From Agromyces cerinus (lineage in GTDB: Bacteria; Actinomycetota; Actinomycetes; Actinomycetales; Microbacteriaceae): 64,000 nt of DNA. This document shows positions 9,257 through 17,902 of the stretch, in pieces. The notes beneath the pieces are model-generated. The model saw only the letters and a list, made by a program, of their open reading frames with translations. It made no database searches and had not been told where the DNA came from. The stretch is from NCBI RefSeq assembly GCF_016907835.1, contig NZ_JAFBCT010000001.1:806001-870000 (forward strand), read 5' to 3'. The position numbers were made by a program, and so were the translations under genes. Positions within the stretch are counted from its first letter, which is position 1, and the number at the start of each line of letters is the position of its first letter.

Positions 9257-11058
9257 CCCTCGCCCTCGTCCTTCGCGGAGAGGCCGGCGAGGGCCGCCTG
9301 CACCGCGAAGTCGGGAACCGCCCCGACGACCTCGTCGAATGTGCCGTGAGCCTCGAGGCGCCCGCCCTTGAAGAAGAACACGATGTCCGCATCTCGGATC
9401 GTCGCCAGTCGGTGCGCGACGGTGACGACGGTCACGTCCCGGCCGATCTCGCGGATCGCGGTCGTGATGGCAGCCTCAGTGGAGGTGTCGAGCGCGCTCG
9501 TGGCCTCGTCCATCACGAGGACGCTCGGATCGTTGTACAGGGCACGGGCGATTCCCAACCGCTGGCGCTGACCTCCTGAGAGGGACATGCCGCGTTCGCC
9601 GATCTTGTCTTCGATGCCGGCCTCCCGCGCGTCGACGAACGACAGCAGCTGCGCCTTCTCGAGGGCGCGTCGCACCCGTTCAGAGTCGATGCCGTTGTCG
9701 CTCCAGCTCAGTGCCACATTCTGCGCGATGGTCGCGTCGAAGAGCGCGACCTCCTGGGGGACGTATCCGATCGATGCGCGCCACGCGTTCAACACCGTGT
9801 CGAGCGGGAGTCCGCCGATCGAGATCTCGCCCTCCGTGGGCCGGAGCAGCCCGAGCAGAAGGTCGACTGCAGTCGACTTGCCGGCGCCGGAGGCACCGAC
9901 GAGCGCGACGTGCGCTCCTGCGGGGATCTCGAGGGTCACTCCACGGAGCGCGGGTGCCAGGCCTGGGAGGTACGTGAACGTGACGTCGTCGAAGCTGACG
10001 CTCCGCTCCGCGCGTTCGGGGAGAGTGTCCGTGTCAGCCGTCGGGTGCTCGAGCGCGCGTGTCTCCGACTTGTGGATCTCGTCGACGACGAGTTCCGCGA
10101 ACGGCGCATTCGAGTGCATCTGGTTGAGGATCGCCTGGAACCGCGTGAGCGAGGGGACGATGCGGAAGCCCGCGACGGCGAAGAGGGCGATCGCGCCGAT
10201 CGCTCCGCTCATGCCGCCGGTCAGCCAGCCGACGGCACCGACGAGCAGGAAGCCGATGATGAGCGCCGACTCGAGTACGAACCGCGGAACGATGCTGAGG
10301 AACGAGACGGATGCGCGGCTGCGGGAGGCGACGGTGCGGTTCTCGTGCACGGCATCCTCGATGCCGGACGTTGCTCCGCGCAACGTGATCTCCTTGAGCG
10401 TTGCCACCGCTTCCGTGATGAGCCTTGCGGCGCGGAACGAGTACTCCCGGTTGATCCGGCCGTAGCGAACCGATCGCTTCGAGATGACCTGCGACAGCAG
10501 CACTGCGATCAGGCCGAGGTAGATGATCGTGGTGATCGCCGTGGCCGGCTGTGCGATGAGCAGCACCACGATCACCGCTGCGGAGGAGACGATCTCGCTG
10601 ATGAGGCTGCTCGCCGGGATCAGCACGCCGTACACCGTCGCATTGACGCCCTGATCGACCGAACGGACGATGTCGGCCCCGTTCATGCGCACCCGATCCG
10701 CCCACGGCGTGCTCATGTAGGCGGCGAGGAGTCGATCGCCCACGGCGACCTCGTGCGCGGCGAACCGGCTCGTGCCGATGCGGACCACCAGCACCGTCAG
10801 CGCGGACTTCAGCACGATCGTGGCGGCGATCACGGTGATCACGGCCAAGTAGGCGTTCATTCCATCGATCTCTCCGATGAGTGGAATGTGCGTGGGCTCG
10901 CCGGAGATCATCCCGGGAAGCACGATCGCGAGGAGGCCGAGCGCGATCACGTCGAGCACGGCGAGGCTCACGGTGGCTGCCGTGTAGCGGATGAGGAACG
11001 CCTTGGACCCTGCGGGGAGCGCGTCGAGCACGCGGGCCACGATGGCGGTGATGGTCAT
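9253..11058 (-). CDS. ABC transporter, fused permease and ATPase (MsbA/PglK-like)
   Basis: A 601-residue half-transporter. Residues about 1-310 contain six predicted membrane helices; residues about 345-590 form the nucleotide-binding domain with Walker A GASGAGKST, signature LSGGQRQRLGIARAL, Walker B VLVMDEATSALD and an H-loop AHRLA. Such transporters work as homodimers and flip lipid-linked saccharides or lipids. It is the first gene of the leftward operon; the ATG at 11058 has GGGAG about 12 nt upstream and a TATGAT hexamer about 53 bp upstream. Given the glycosyltransferases behind it, a lipid-linked oligosaccharide is the likely cargo, which is inference. Confidence 0.88.
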   Translation of the reverse strand: MTITAIVARVLDALPAGSKAFLIRYTAATVSLAVLDVIALGLLAIVLPGMISGEPTHIPLIGEIDGMNAYLAVITVIAATIVLKSALTVLVVRIGTSRFAAHEVAVGDRLLAAYMSTPWADRVRMNGADIVRSVDQGVNATVYGVLIPASSLISEIVSSAAVIVVLLIAQPATAITTIIYLGLIAVLLSQVISKRSVRYGRINREYSFRAARLITEAVATLKEITLRGATSGIEDAVHENRTVASRSRASVSFLSIVPRFVLESALIIGFLLVGAVGWLTGGMSGAIGAIALFAVAGFRIVPSLTRFQAILNQMHSNAPFAELVVDEIHKSETRALEHPTADTDTLPERAERSVSFDDVTFTYLPGLAPALRGVTLEIPAGAHVALVGASGAGKSTAVDLLLGLLRPTEGEISIGGLPLDTVLNAWRASIGYVPQEVALFDATIAQNVALSWSDNGIDSERVRRALEKAQLLSFVDAREAGIEDKIGERGMSLSGGQRQRLGIARALYNDPSVLVMDEATSALDTSTEAAITTAIREIGRDVTVVTVAHRLATIRDADIVFFFKGGRLEAHGTFDEVVGAVPDFAVQAALAGLSAKDEGEG

Positions 11059-11110
11059 GCGGTGATTGGCTCCCTGTCTACGTGCCGTGACACGGCGCGC
11101 GGTCTTCGAC

Positions 11111-11116
11111 ATCATA
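11111..11116 (-). promoter_or_regulatory. Putative -10 element of the leftward envelope operon
   Basis: TATGAT on the minus strand (AACTATGATG) matches the consensus at five of six positions (TATAAT), and would place the start point near 11104, giving a leader of about 46 nt before the ABC transporter. No convincing -35 is seen upstream. Confidence 0.45.
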
Positions 11117-11169
11117 GTTGTCGGACCCGAGAGTCGGCCGTCGAGGCTGCAGCCGTGGAACCACGTCGG

Positions 11170-11185
11170 TACGATCGAGTACGTG
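11170..11185 (+). promoter_or_regulatory. Leaderless promoter of the WbpI-like epimerase gene
   Basis: TACGAT at 11170-11175 is followed by 7 nt and then the GTG start codon at 11183. There is no Shine-Dalgarno sequence. The spacing puts the transcription start at or next to the start codon, as in leaderless actinobacterial mRNAs. Confidence 0.6.
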
Positions 11186-12247
11186 AAGCTACTCAGCGTC
11201 GTTGGTGCACGTCCGCAGTTCGTGAAACTCGCTCCGATCGCCGCAGCCGCGGCTGAGGCCGGCGTCGACCATGTCATCGTGCACACCGGACAGCACTACG
11301 ATCCTCTGCTCTCCGACGTCTTCTTCGAGGACTTGTCGATCCCGCAACCGACGGTGCATCTCGGTGTCGGATCCGGAAGCCACGGCGTGCAGACCGGTGC
11401 GATGCTCGGAGCCATGGACGCCGTGCTCGACGAGCACCGCCCCGACTGGGTGCTCGCCTACGGCGACACGAACTCGACCGTCGCGGCCGCGCTGAGCGCC
11501 GTCAAGCTCCACTTCAAGCTGGCCCACCTCGAGGCAGGGCTCCGCTCGTTCAATCGGCGGATGCCCGAAGAGCACAACCGCGTGCTGACCGATCATGCGG
11601 CCGACCTGTGCCTCGCGCCGACGGAGGTGGCGCTCGGGCACCTCGCTGCCGAGGGACTCGCGGACCGGTCGGTCGTCGTCGGCGATGTCATGACCGACGT
11701 GCTGTTCCAGGTGCGGGATGCAGTGACCTCCGCCGGAGTAAGCGGCGTGCCTGGGTTCCCGCAGCAGGGCTACTACCTCGCCACGATCCATCGTGCGGAG
11801 AACACGGATGACCCGCAGCGGCTCCGCATGATCATCGAGGCCCTCGCCGGCCTCGATCGCCCGGTGGTGCTGGTCGCCCACCCTCGCCTGATCGCCAAGG
11901 CCGCCGCGCACGGGATCGAGCTCGACCGGGGTTCGCTCGTCGCACATCCGCCGCTTCGCTACCCTGAGCTCGTCGCCGCGGTGATGGCGAGCGCAGGGGT
12001 CGTCACAGATTCGGGCGGCCTGCAGAAGGAGGCGTTCCTGCTTCGGATTCCGTGCACGACCGTGCGCACCGAGACGGAGTGGGTCGAGACGGTCGAACTC
12101 GGATGGAATCGACTTGCGGGGAGCCGCGAGGAGCTCGAAGCAGCGGTCACCCGGGCGGCTCCCGAGGCGACGACGGCAGCCCCTTACGGCGACGGTGCCG
12201 CGGCACGCCGCGTCGTGGCACTGCTCGCAGCGGCTGACGGCCGGTGA
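11183..12247 (+). CDS. wbpI: UDP-N-acetylhexosamine 2-epimerase, WbpI-like
   Basis: A 354-residue non-hydrolysing 2-epimerase. The N-terminus VKLLSVVGARPQFVKLAPI carries GARPQFVK, the form found in epimerases of UDP-2,3-diacetamido-glucuronic acid (WbpI/WlbD) rather than the GTRPEAIK of WecB. The segments HTGQHYDPLLSDVFF, HLEAGLRSFNRRMPEEHNR and VTDSGGLQKEAF contain the catalytic and UDP-binding residues. With WbpB/E/D-like enzymes on the opposite strand, the predicted reaction is UDP-GlcNAc3NAcA to UDP-ManNAc3NAcA. The GTG start is chosen because a -10 hexamer lies 7 nt upstream; open frame further upstream is not protein-like. Confidence 0.85.
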   Translation: MKLLSVVGARPQFVKLAPIAAAAAEAGVDHVIVHTGQHYDPLLSDVFFEDLSIPQPTVHLGVGSGSHGVQTGAMLGAMDAVLDEHRPDWVLAYGDTNSTVAAALSAVKLHFKLAHLEAGLRSFNRRMPEEHNRVLTDHAADLCLAPTEVALGHLAAEGLADRSVVVGDVMTDVLFQVRDAVTSAGVSGVPGFPQQGYYLATIHRAENTDDPQRLRMIIEALAGLDRPVVLVAHPRLIAKAAAHGIELDRGSLVAHPPLRYPELVAAVMASAGVVTDSGGLQKEAFLLRIPCTTVRTETEWVETVELGWNRLAGSREELEAAVTRAAPEATTAAPYGDGAAARRVVALLAAADGR

Positions 12248-13359
12248 GTCTGCCCGACGCGCGGGTCGACGTCATCGTTCCCGTCCACAGCGCGAATCGG
12301 CCCGTGGGCAGAGCCGTTCGATCGGCCCTCGCGTCGGCCGTCGACGGCCGGGTCCGTGTCATCGTCGTCTGTCACGGGATCGGGCGCATCGAGATCGCCG
12401 AGGCGATCGGCGACGCTGCGCTCGATCCTCGCGTCGAACTGCTCGAGTTCGTCGACGGCGTCTCCAGCCCGGCGGGTCCGGTGAACGCGGGCCTGGACGC
12501 GGCCACCGCCGAGTTCGTGTTCCGTCTCGACTCCGACGACGAACTCGAGGCGGGCGCGATCGACTCGATGCTCGCGATGCAGCAGCGTGACGCTGCCGAC
12601 GTCGTGATCCCCGTGATCATGAACGGTCGGCGCGGTCCGCTGCTCTCCCCGCGCGTCCGGCGCGGGCGACGGTCCCGACTCGCACCGGTCGCCGATCGCC
12701 TGGCCTACCGCACGCATGCATTCGCCCTGATCCGGCGGGAGCGGTTCGGCCGACTCCGGTTGCAGGAAGGGCTGGCGACCGGCGAGGACCTCGAGTTCAC
12801 GACGTCGCTCTGGTTCTCGAGTGCACGCATCAGCTTCGACCTCGGCGGGCCCGGGTATCTCATGCACGACGACGCGGCAGACCGGATCACGGCTGCGCGG
12901 CGACGGGTCGGTGACGACTTGGCTTGCGTCGAGAGGTTGCTCGCCTCCGAGTCGTTCGCCGCATGCTCGGGTCGGCCGAGACGGGCGATCGCGGTCAAGC
13001 TGATCCGCAACCACCTGCTCGCGACCCTGCGCAATCGACCCCGGTCCGGAGACTGGGACGAGGCCGATCGTGAGGCGGCCGCTTCCACGGCGAACGCCAT
13101 CCTGGAGACGGCTCCGCATGCCGCTCGATCGCTGTCGGTCGCCGAACGACGGATGCTGCAGGGCCTGTGCGATCCGACGACCGATCTCGCCGGCTTGCTC
13201 GCCTACGCGAACCGACCTCGTCGCATGCACGAACTGTTGCTGACCGGCGATCTGCTCGGGCTCCTCGACGCAGATGCTCCGCTGCGGATGACCTCGGCGG
13301 CTCGTTCGCTCACCCGGGAGGTGAACGCCTCCCGCGCGCGGCGTGGCGTCGCGTCGTAG
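12244..13359 (+). CDS. Glycosyltransferase family 2-like protein, tandem copy 1
   Basis: A 371-residue GT-A type protein whose GTG start overlaps the epimerase stop as GTGA. It begins with VDVIVPVHSANRPVGRAVRS, then FVDGVSSPAGPVNAGLDAA and VFRLDSDDELEAGAIDSML, where the DSDDE element is the nucleotide-sugar metal site. The C-terminal third is helical and lacks membrane segments. It is clearly a paralogue of the next gene. The acceptor is unknown; coupling to the epimerase suggests, without proving, that it uses that donor. Confidence 0.8.
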   Translation: MSLPDARVDVIVPVHSANRPVGRAVRSALASAVDGRVRVIVVCHGIGRIEIAEAIGDAALDPRVELLEFVDGVSSPAGPVNAGLDAATAEFVFRLDSDDELEAGAIDSMLAMQQRDAADVVIPVIMNGRRGPLLSPRVRRGRRSRLAPVADRLAYRTHAFALIRRERFGRLRLQEGLATGEDLEFTTSLWFSSARISFDLGGPGYLMHDDAADRITAARRRVGDDLACVERLLASESFAACSGRPRRAIAVKLIRNHLLATLRNRPRSGDWDEADREAAASTANAILETAPHAARSLSVAERRMLQGLCDPTTDLAGLLAYANRPRRMHELLLTGDLLGLLDADAPLRMTSAARSLTREVNASRARRGVAS

Positions 13360-13385
13360 CGGTTCCTCGACCTCGGGTCCGAAGC

Positions 13386-13403
13386 TGATACCGTCGATCC
13401 GTG
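13386..13403 (+). promoter_or_regulatory. Leaderless promoter of the second tandem GT2 gene
   Basis: TGATACCGT at 13386-13394 gives a TGN extension plus a TACCGT hexamer; 6 nt later comes the GTG at 13401. No ribosome site is visible, so the gene can be expressed independently of copy 1. Confidence 0.55.
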
Positions 13404-14489
13404 CCCCGCCCCGATGTCGATCTCATCATCGCAGTCCACAGTGCGGAACGTCCGATCGAGCGTGCAGTGCGGTCGGTGCTCGATACGACCGGTGCCGATG
13501 TCCGCGTGACGGTCGTCTGCCACCGGATCGATGCCTCGGTCATCGAGGCTCGACTCGGCACCGCGGCGGCGGATCCCCGGATGCGGCTCGTGGAACACCA
13601 TGATTCGTTCCGAAGCCCGTCCGGTCCGTTCAATCGGGGCATGGACCTCGCCGATGCCCGGTTCACCTCGATCATGGGATCGGACGATGAACTCGAACCC
13701 GGTGCGATCGACTCGTGGCTTCACCGCGCGCGTCGCGATCGGGCCGACATGGTCATTCCACGGCTCCGGTTCTCCTCGGGCCGTGTCGTCTCGTCACCTC
13801 CGGTCCGGCCGTTCCGCGTGCAACGGCTCGACGGACTGCGCGACCGACTCGCTTATCGGAGCGCTCCGCTCGGTCTCGTCTCGCGTGAGCGATTCGGCGA
13901 TGTGCGACTGGAGGAGGGCATGCGCAACGGGGGTGACATCGCCTTCGTCACCCGACTGTGGTTCGCCGATGCAGCGCGAAGCTTCGACCGCCGCGGTCCC
14001 GCATACGTCATCAACGACGACGCGACCGATCGCGTCACCTTCGCGCCGAAGCCGATCGCAGTCGAGCTCGAGTGGCTGGCACGACTCCTCGCTCGCACGG
14101 AGACGAGGGAATTGCCGAGTCCGGTGCGTCTCGCGCTGGCGCGGAAGTTCGCGAGGGTCCACGTGTTCGGCGCGGTGTTCAACCGACGGGACGCACCTGG
14201 ATGGCTGCAGGATGACCGGGCCGCCCTCGTGCGCGCCATCGAGGGGTTGCGCGCCTTCGCGCCCGGTTTCGAGACGTCGCTCTCACGCGTCGATCACCGA
14301 CTCGCGGCGGCCATCGTCGCCGAAGATCCGAGCGAGGCGGAGCTCGTGCGCCTCGCCACGATCCGTCGTCGTCCGACCTCGTGGTCGACGCTCACGGCTC
14401 CGACGCTGCGCGGATCGTTCGCCCGCGACGCGCCGTTCCGGCTCACGCTCGCGTCGTTCCTCGTCGGGCGCTCGACCCCTCGCGCCTAG
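13401..14489 (+). CDS. Glycosyltransferase family 2-like protein, tandem copy 2
   Basis: A 362-residue paralogue of the preceding gene. It shares the opening VDLIIAVHSAERPIERAVRS, the middle SPSGPFNRGMDLADARFTS and the metal site MGSDDELEPGAIDSWL, with collinear conservation through ERFGDVRLEEGMRNGGDIAF. In place of DSDDE it has GSDDE, so the first aspartate of the motif differs. The 41-bp gap upstream contains a -10 hexamer 6 nt before the GTG start. Function is presumably addition of a related sugar to the same polymer. Confidence 0.8.
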   Translation: MPRPDVDLIIAVHSAERPIERAVRSVLDTTGADVRVTVVCHRIDASVIEARLGTAAADPRMRLVEHHDSFRSPSGPFNRGMDLADARFTSIMGSDDELEPGAIDSWLHRARRDRADMVIPRLRFSSGRVVSSPPVRPFRVQRLDGLRDRLAYRSAPLGLVSRERFGDVRLEEGMRNGGDIAFVTRLWFADAARSFDRRGPAYVINDDATDRVTFAPKPIAVELEWLARLLARTETRELPSPVRLALARKFARVHVFGAVFNRRDAPGWLQDDRAALVRAIEGLRAFAPGFETSLSRVDHRLAAAIVAEDPSEAELVRLATIRRRPTSWSTLTAPTLRGSFARDAPFRLTLASFLVGRSTPRA

Positions 14490-14543
14490 GCGTGCCGACG
14501 TCGGCCCGACCGGAGATCGGCGCCGTCCGCGATGGCGGGTCCG

Positions 14544-16460
14544 CTACTTGGTGAAGTGCTCGCTCCACGCTTCAGGCGACGTGATCTCGGGCAGCGCAGC
14601 GCGGTACTCGCGAGCGAGCTCGGGCCAACGCCGCTTGATCTCACGATGCAGTCGACGACTCTCGCGCAGCAGACGGCGGAACGTCTCGGGGTCGCGCGTG
14701 TACCGGACCTTGCCGGAACCATCGGCCGTCGACACGAGGGCGCTGTCGAAATGCGGCAACCGGAACCAGGTGCCGTCCCGCTTGGAGAGCTCGACCTGCG
14801 GTTCCGTGACGTTCCGAGGTGCAGGTCGGGTGAACCACTGACGCGCGGTCATCTGCAGGGTGAACCAGACGAGGCGGGTGCCCCGCGGGCCCTTGGGACC
14901 CGAGGTGCCGGTCGGCACAGGGTAGACCCGCTTGCCCTCGACGGTCATCGGAATCTCGTGGTCGTCGCGCAGCACGGTCTTCTCGGGGAAGTCGGCCGCC
15001 GCCGCGCGCAGCTCGCCGAGGATCGTCGCCATGCCCTGTTGCATGTGATTGGGGCCGGAGAGGATGTCGCGCAGTGCCCGGTGCCGGAGGGTGACCGGGT
15101 AGTACTGCATCGAGAGCAGGTGCTTGAGGTCCCATCGCTCGCTGTCGCGGGTCAGGAGTCCGCCGTCGTCGTAGGGGGAGTGGAGCAGTGCGGCGACGAT
15201 GCGATTCCGGGCGTGGAAGTAGGCCTGCCAGTCGATCGAGTCGTCCTTGTCGAGCCAGGAGACGTGCCAGAGCGCCATGCCCGGCAGCGTGACCGTCGGG
15301 TACCCGGCATCGCGGGCCCGGAGGCAGTACTCCGCGTCATCCCACTTGATGAAGGCCGGCAGCGAGAGGCCGATGCTCCGCACGACCTCGGTGGGGATGA
15401 GGCAGAACCACCAGCCGTTGTAGTCGGCGTCCATGCGGGCATGCATCCACCGGGTCTGACGGAGGTTCGAGAAGCGGAAGTCGTGCGGGACCTCGTCGTG
15501 CGGCTGCGCATGCCAGACGAACGGCTTGAGGTCGACGGTCTCGGCGAACGCGTGCAGCACTGGGCGGTTCAGGAGATCGAACATGTGGCCGCCGACGATC
15601 ATCGGGCGCGTCGTATGGCGCGCGAAACGCACGGCACGGGCGATGCTCTCGGGCTCGATGGTGACGTCGTCGTCGAGCAGGATCACGAAGTCGCTGTCGC
15701 CCGCCTCGAGCGTCTCGGCCATCGACCGGGCGAATCCGCCCGATCCGCCGAGGTTCGGCTGCTCGATCAGCGACAGGGTGTCGCCGAGACGTTCGGCCAC
15801 GGACTCGAACTCGGCCTCGTCGCGGACCCGCTGGTTGCCCTGGTCGACGATGTAGACGCGGTCGAGCATGTCGCGGACGGTCGTGTCCGCCGCGAGCGCG
15901 TCGAGCGTGCGCACGCAGTAGTCGGGCTTGTTGAAGGTGGTGATGCCGATGGAGGCCCCGCCGGAGCGCAGCTCCGGCGCGTCCGTCTCCCAGCGTCCGC
16001 CGCCGACGACGACCTCGTGATCGCCGGCGACCACCTCGAACCAGTACCAGCCGCCGTCGCCGAACGTCGTGACGGGCAGTTCGATCTCGTGCAGCATCGT
16101 GTCGGTGAACGGTTCGGAGGCGACACGCTGCGGGACGCCCTGAGCCGTCGATCGGTACACGAGCAGGGTGCCCTCGCCGCTCGTCTCGACGATGAGGCGG
16201 ATGCGATCGACATTGGTCCACTGCTGCCAGTAGGAAGCAGGGAAGGCATTGAAGTAACTCGCGAACGAGACGCGCTCGCCGGCACCGATGCGGAATCGAT
16301 CCCGAGCCAGCAGATCATCGAGATGGGCACGATCGCTCACCCGCACCTCGCGGTCGCCGACCTTCGCCCAGACATCGGCGTCGACGTACAGCGAGATGAC
16401 ATCGGGATCGGCGTCTTGCGGGAAGACGACGCGTTGGATCTCGTTCCAGGTCAAGCTCAC
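14544..16460 (-). CDS. glfT2: Galactofuranosyltransferase GlfT2
   Basis: A 638-residue protein, almost exactly the length of mycobacterial GlfT2. An N-terminal beta-rich domain (about 1-165) precedes the GT-A domain, which contains SIGITTFNKPDYCVRTLDAL, then the metal-binding VILLDDDVTIEPESI (DDD near residue 263) and GMALWHVSWLDKDDSIDWQA. It polymerises galactofuranose from UDP-Galf at the cytoplasmic side of the membrane. Together with glf at the left edge this predicts a galactofuranan in the wall. No GlfT1-like initiating enzyme is recognisable in the window. The gene converges on the tandem GT2 pair. Confidence 0.92.
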   Translation of the reverse strand: MSLTWNEIQRVVFPQDADPDVISLYVDADVWAKVGDREVRVSDRAHLDDLLARDRFRIGAGERVSFASYFNAFPASYWQQWTNVDRIRLIVETSGEGTLLVYRSTAQGVPQRVASEPFTDTMLHEIELPVTTFGDGGWYWFEVVAGDHEVVVGGGRWETDAPELRSGGASIGITTFNKPDYCVRTLDALAADTTVRDMLDRVYIVDQGNQRVRDEAEFESVAERLGDTLSLIEQPNLGGSGGFARSMAETLEAGDSDFVILLDDDVTIEPESIARAVRFARHTTRPMIVGGHMFDLLNRPVLHAFAETVDLKPFVWHAQPHDEVPHDFRFSNLRQTRWMHARMDADYNGWWFCLIPTEVVRSIGLSLPAFIKWDDAEYCLRARDAGYPTVTLPGMALWHVSWLDKDDSIDWQAYFHARNRIVAALLHSPYDDGGLLTRDSERWDLKHLLSMQYYPVTLRHRALRDILSGPNHMQQGMATILGELRAAAADFPEKTVLRDDHEIPMTVEGKRVYPVPTGTSGPKGPRGTRLVWFTLQMTARQWFTRPAPRNVTEPQVELSKRDGTWFRLPHFDSALVSTADGSGKVRYTRDPETFRRLLRESRRLHREIKRRWPELAREYRAALPEITSPEAWSEHFTK

Positions 16461-16512
16461 GCTGCAGTGCTCCGTGTGTCGTGGTGGGATCGCGTCGGGT
16501 CTCCCGGCGCGA

Positions 16513-17742
16513 CTACGAGCCTAACGCGTCAACCCGGCGAAGTCTGGGCGCCAGGGTTGCCAGCTGCACGCCGAGGACGCAGAGCTCGGCGATCGCCAGT
16601 CCCCAGGCCACTCCGGGAGCACCGATCCAGAGCAGGAGCGGATACATGAGCAGGGTGCCGACCACTGCGCCGACGATGGTGCTCGTCGCGAGCGCCTTCG
16701 TGAGGCCGAACGCGGTGAGGCAGGCGAAGCCGGTGAGCTGCGATGCGAGGATGGCCGCGAGGTTGACCGCCATCGGAATGGCGAGCGCGAGCGGGATCAC
16801 GAGCGTCCCGCCCGAGAGGAGCTCGCCGATCCACGGGCCGGCGACGCCGTACACGATGCCGCCGAGGGCTCCGAGAGCGAGTGCGATGAGCGTCACCCGG
16901 CGGGCGCGGTCGGCCTGTTCGGCCGGGACGGGGTTCGGCACCCAGCCCTGGGCCACCTGCACGACGGGCCGTGTCGAGTAGAGCGCGAGCCTGACGATGC
17001 GCTCTGCGAGGGCGTACACGGCGGTCGCCTGCGGCAGGAAGAGGTCGATGAGCACGATCGGCACGTTGACGTAGATGGAGGCGGTCGCCGACATGGCGAC
17101 CGGGCTCGCCTGCCCGGCGAGATTGCGGATGGCGCGCACGGGGGAGAGCCCGAACCGCCAGCCGCCGTAGCGGGCGAGGATGTTCCAGTTGCCGATGACG
17201 GCGGAGATCATGACTCCGGCGAGCTGCAGGGCGGCGAACGCGATGACGTCGCCGGTCGCGATGAGCGCGACCGCGCCGACGACGGTGCCGGCGATGCGCG
17301 GCAACGTGTCGATCAGCAGGAAGCGGATCGGACTCGCCTCGCCGACGTAGAACCACCCGGCCCCGAGCGCCACGAGCACTCCGCTCGCCACAGTGAGTGC
17401 GGCGAGCAGGGCATCCTGCCCGACCACGACCACTGCGATGAAGATCGCCACCGGCAGGATGCCGATGCAGAGCCAGACGCGGCTGAGCAGCGAGTCGAAG
17501 TAGAAGCCACCGCGCGTCTCGGCGCTGCGGCTCGCGATCTCGGTCGGTCCGATGACACCCCAGCCGTAGACCGCGAAGACGAAGGCGAAGCCGGCGACCG
17601 CCTGGGCGACGGCGATCGTCGCCCAGGCTTCGGCCCCGGCCGCGACGATGATCGCCGGAATGACGGCGAGGCTGACGATTCCGCTGATGGCGACGGAGAG
17701 CCCGTAGCCGCCTGCATACCGCAACGCCGTGTTGGTCTTCAC
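16513..17742 (-). CDS. Polysaccharide flippase, Wzx/PST type
   Basis: A 409-residue integral membrane protein with about 12 hydrophobic segments covering nearly its whole length, beginning VKTNTALRYAGGYGLSVAIS. The layout matches the polysaccharide transport (Wzx/RfbX) family of lipid-linked oligosaccharide flippases. The GTG at 17742 is preceded by GGAGGTCGCCGGAGC; in-frame sequence further upstream is arginine-rich and not convincing. It lies 52 bp upstream of glfT2 on the same strand, so the two are probably co-transcribed, which would tie the flippase to a galactofuranose-containing intermediate (inference). Confidence 0.87.
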   Translation of the reverse strand: MKTNTALRYAGGYGLSVAISGIVSLAVIPAIIVAAGAEAWATIAVAQAVAGFAFVFAVYGWGVIGPTEIASRSAETRGGFYFDSLLSRVWLCIGILPVAIFIAVVVVGQDALLAALTVASGVLVALGAGWFYVGEASPIRFLLIDTLPRIAGTVVGAVALIATGDVIAFAALQLAGVMISAVIGNWNILARYGGWRFGLSPVRAIRNLAGQASPVAMSATASIYVNVPIVLIDLFLPQATAVYALAERIVRLALYSTRPVVQVAQGWVPNPVPAEQADRARRVTLIALALGALGGIVYGVAGPWIGELLSGGTLVIPLALAIPMAVNLAAILASQLTGFACLTAFGLTKALATSTIVGAVVGTLLMYPLLLWIGAPGVAWGLAIAELCVLGVQLATLAPRLRRVDALGS

Positions 17743-17849
17743 GCTCCGGCGACCTCCATCGGCTCGGGTCCCTCGGCGCCCGCCGGTGTCGTGCGCTTTC
17801 CCGCCATTCTCCCTCACAACGACGGAGCATGGGAATGCACGCGTTCGCC

Positions 17850-17855
17850 TAGACT
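17850..17855 (+). promoter_or_regulatory. Putative -10 element of the LicD fusion gene
   Basis: TAGACT within GCCTAGACTCGTC, about 48 bp before the ATG at 17903. The 10-mer TAGACTCGTC recurs upstream of the TagF-like fusion gene at 25845. No -35 matching the housekeeping consensus is visible. Confidence 0.4.
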
Positions 17856-17902
17856 CGTCTCACCCCTGTGCCACCTGCCCGGCGAACGAAGGAAGCGTGT
17901 TC

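Noticed and set aside
11183..12247. Annotation as WecB
   Set aside because: GARPQFVK and SFNRRMPEEHNR match the WbpI/WlbD type, and the diacetamido-sugar genes are adjacent.
14494..14505. GCCGACGTCGGC palindrome between convergent genes
   Set aside because: A 12-bp palindrome without loop in GC-rich DNA; no further support.
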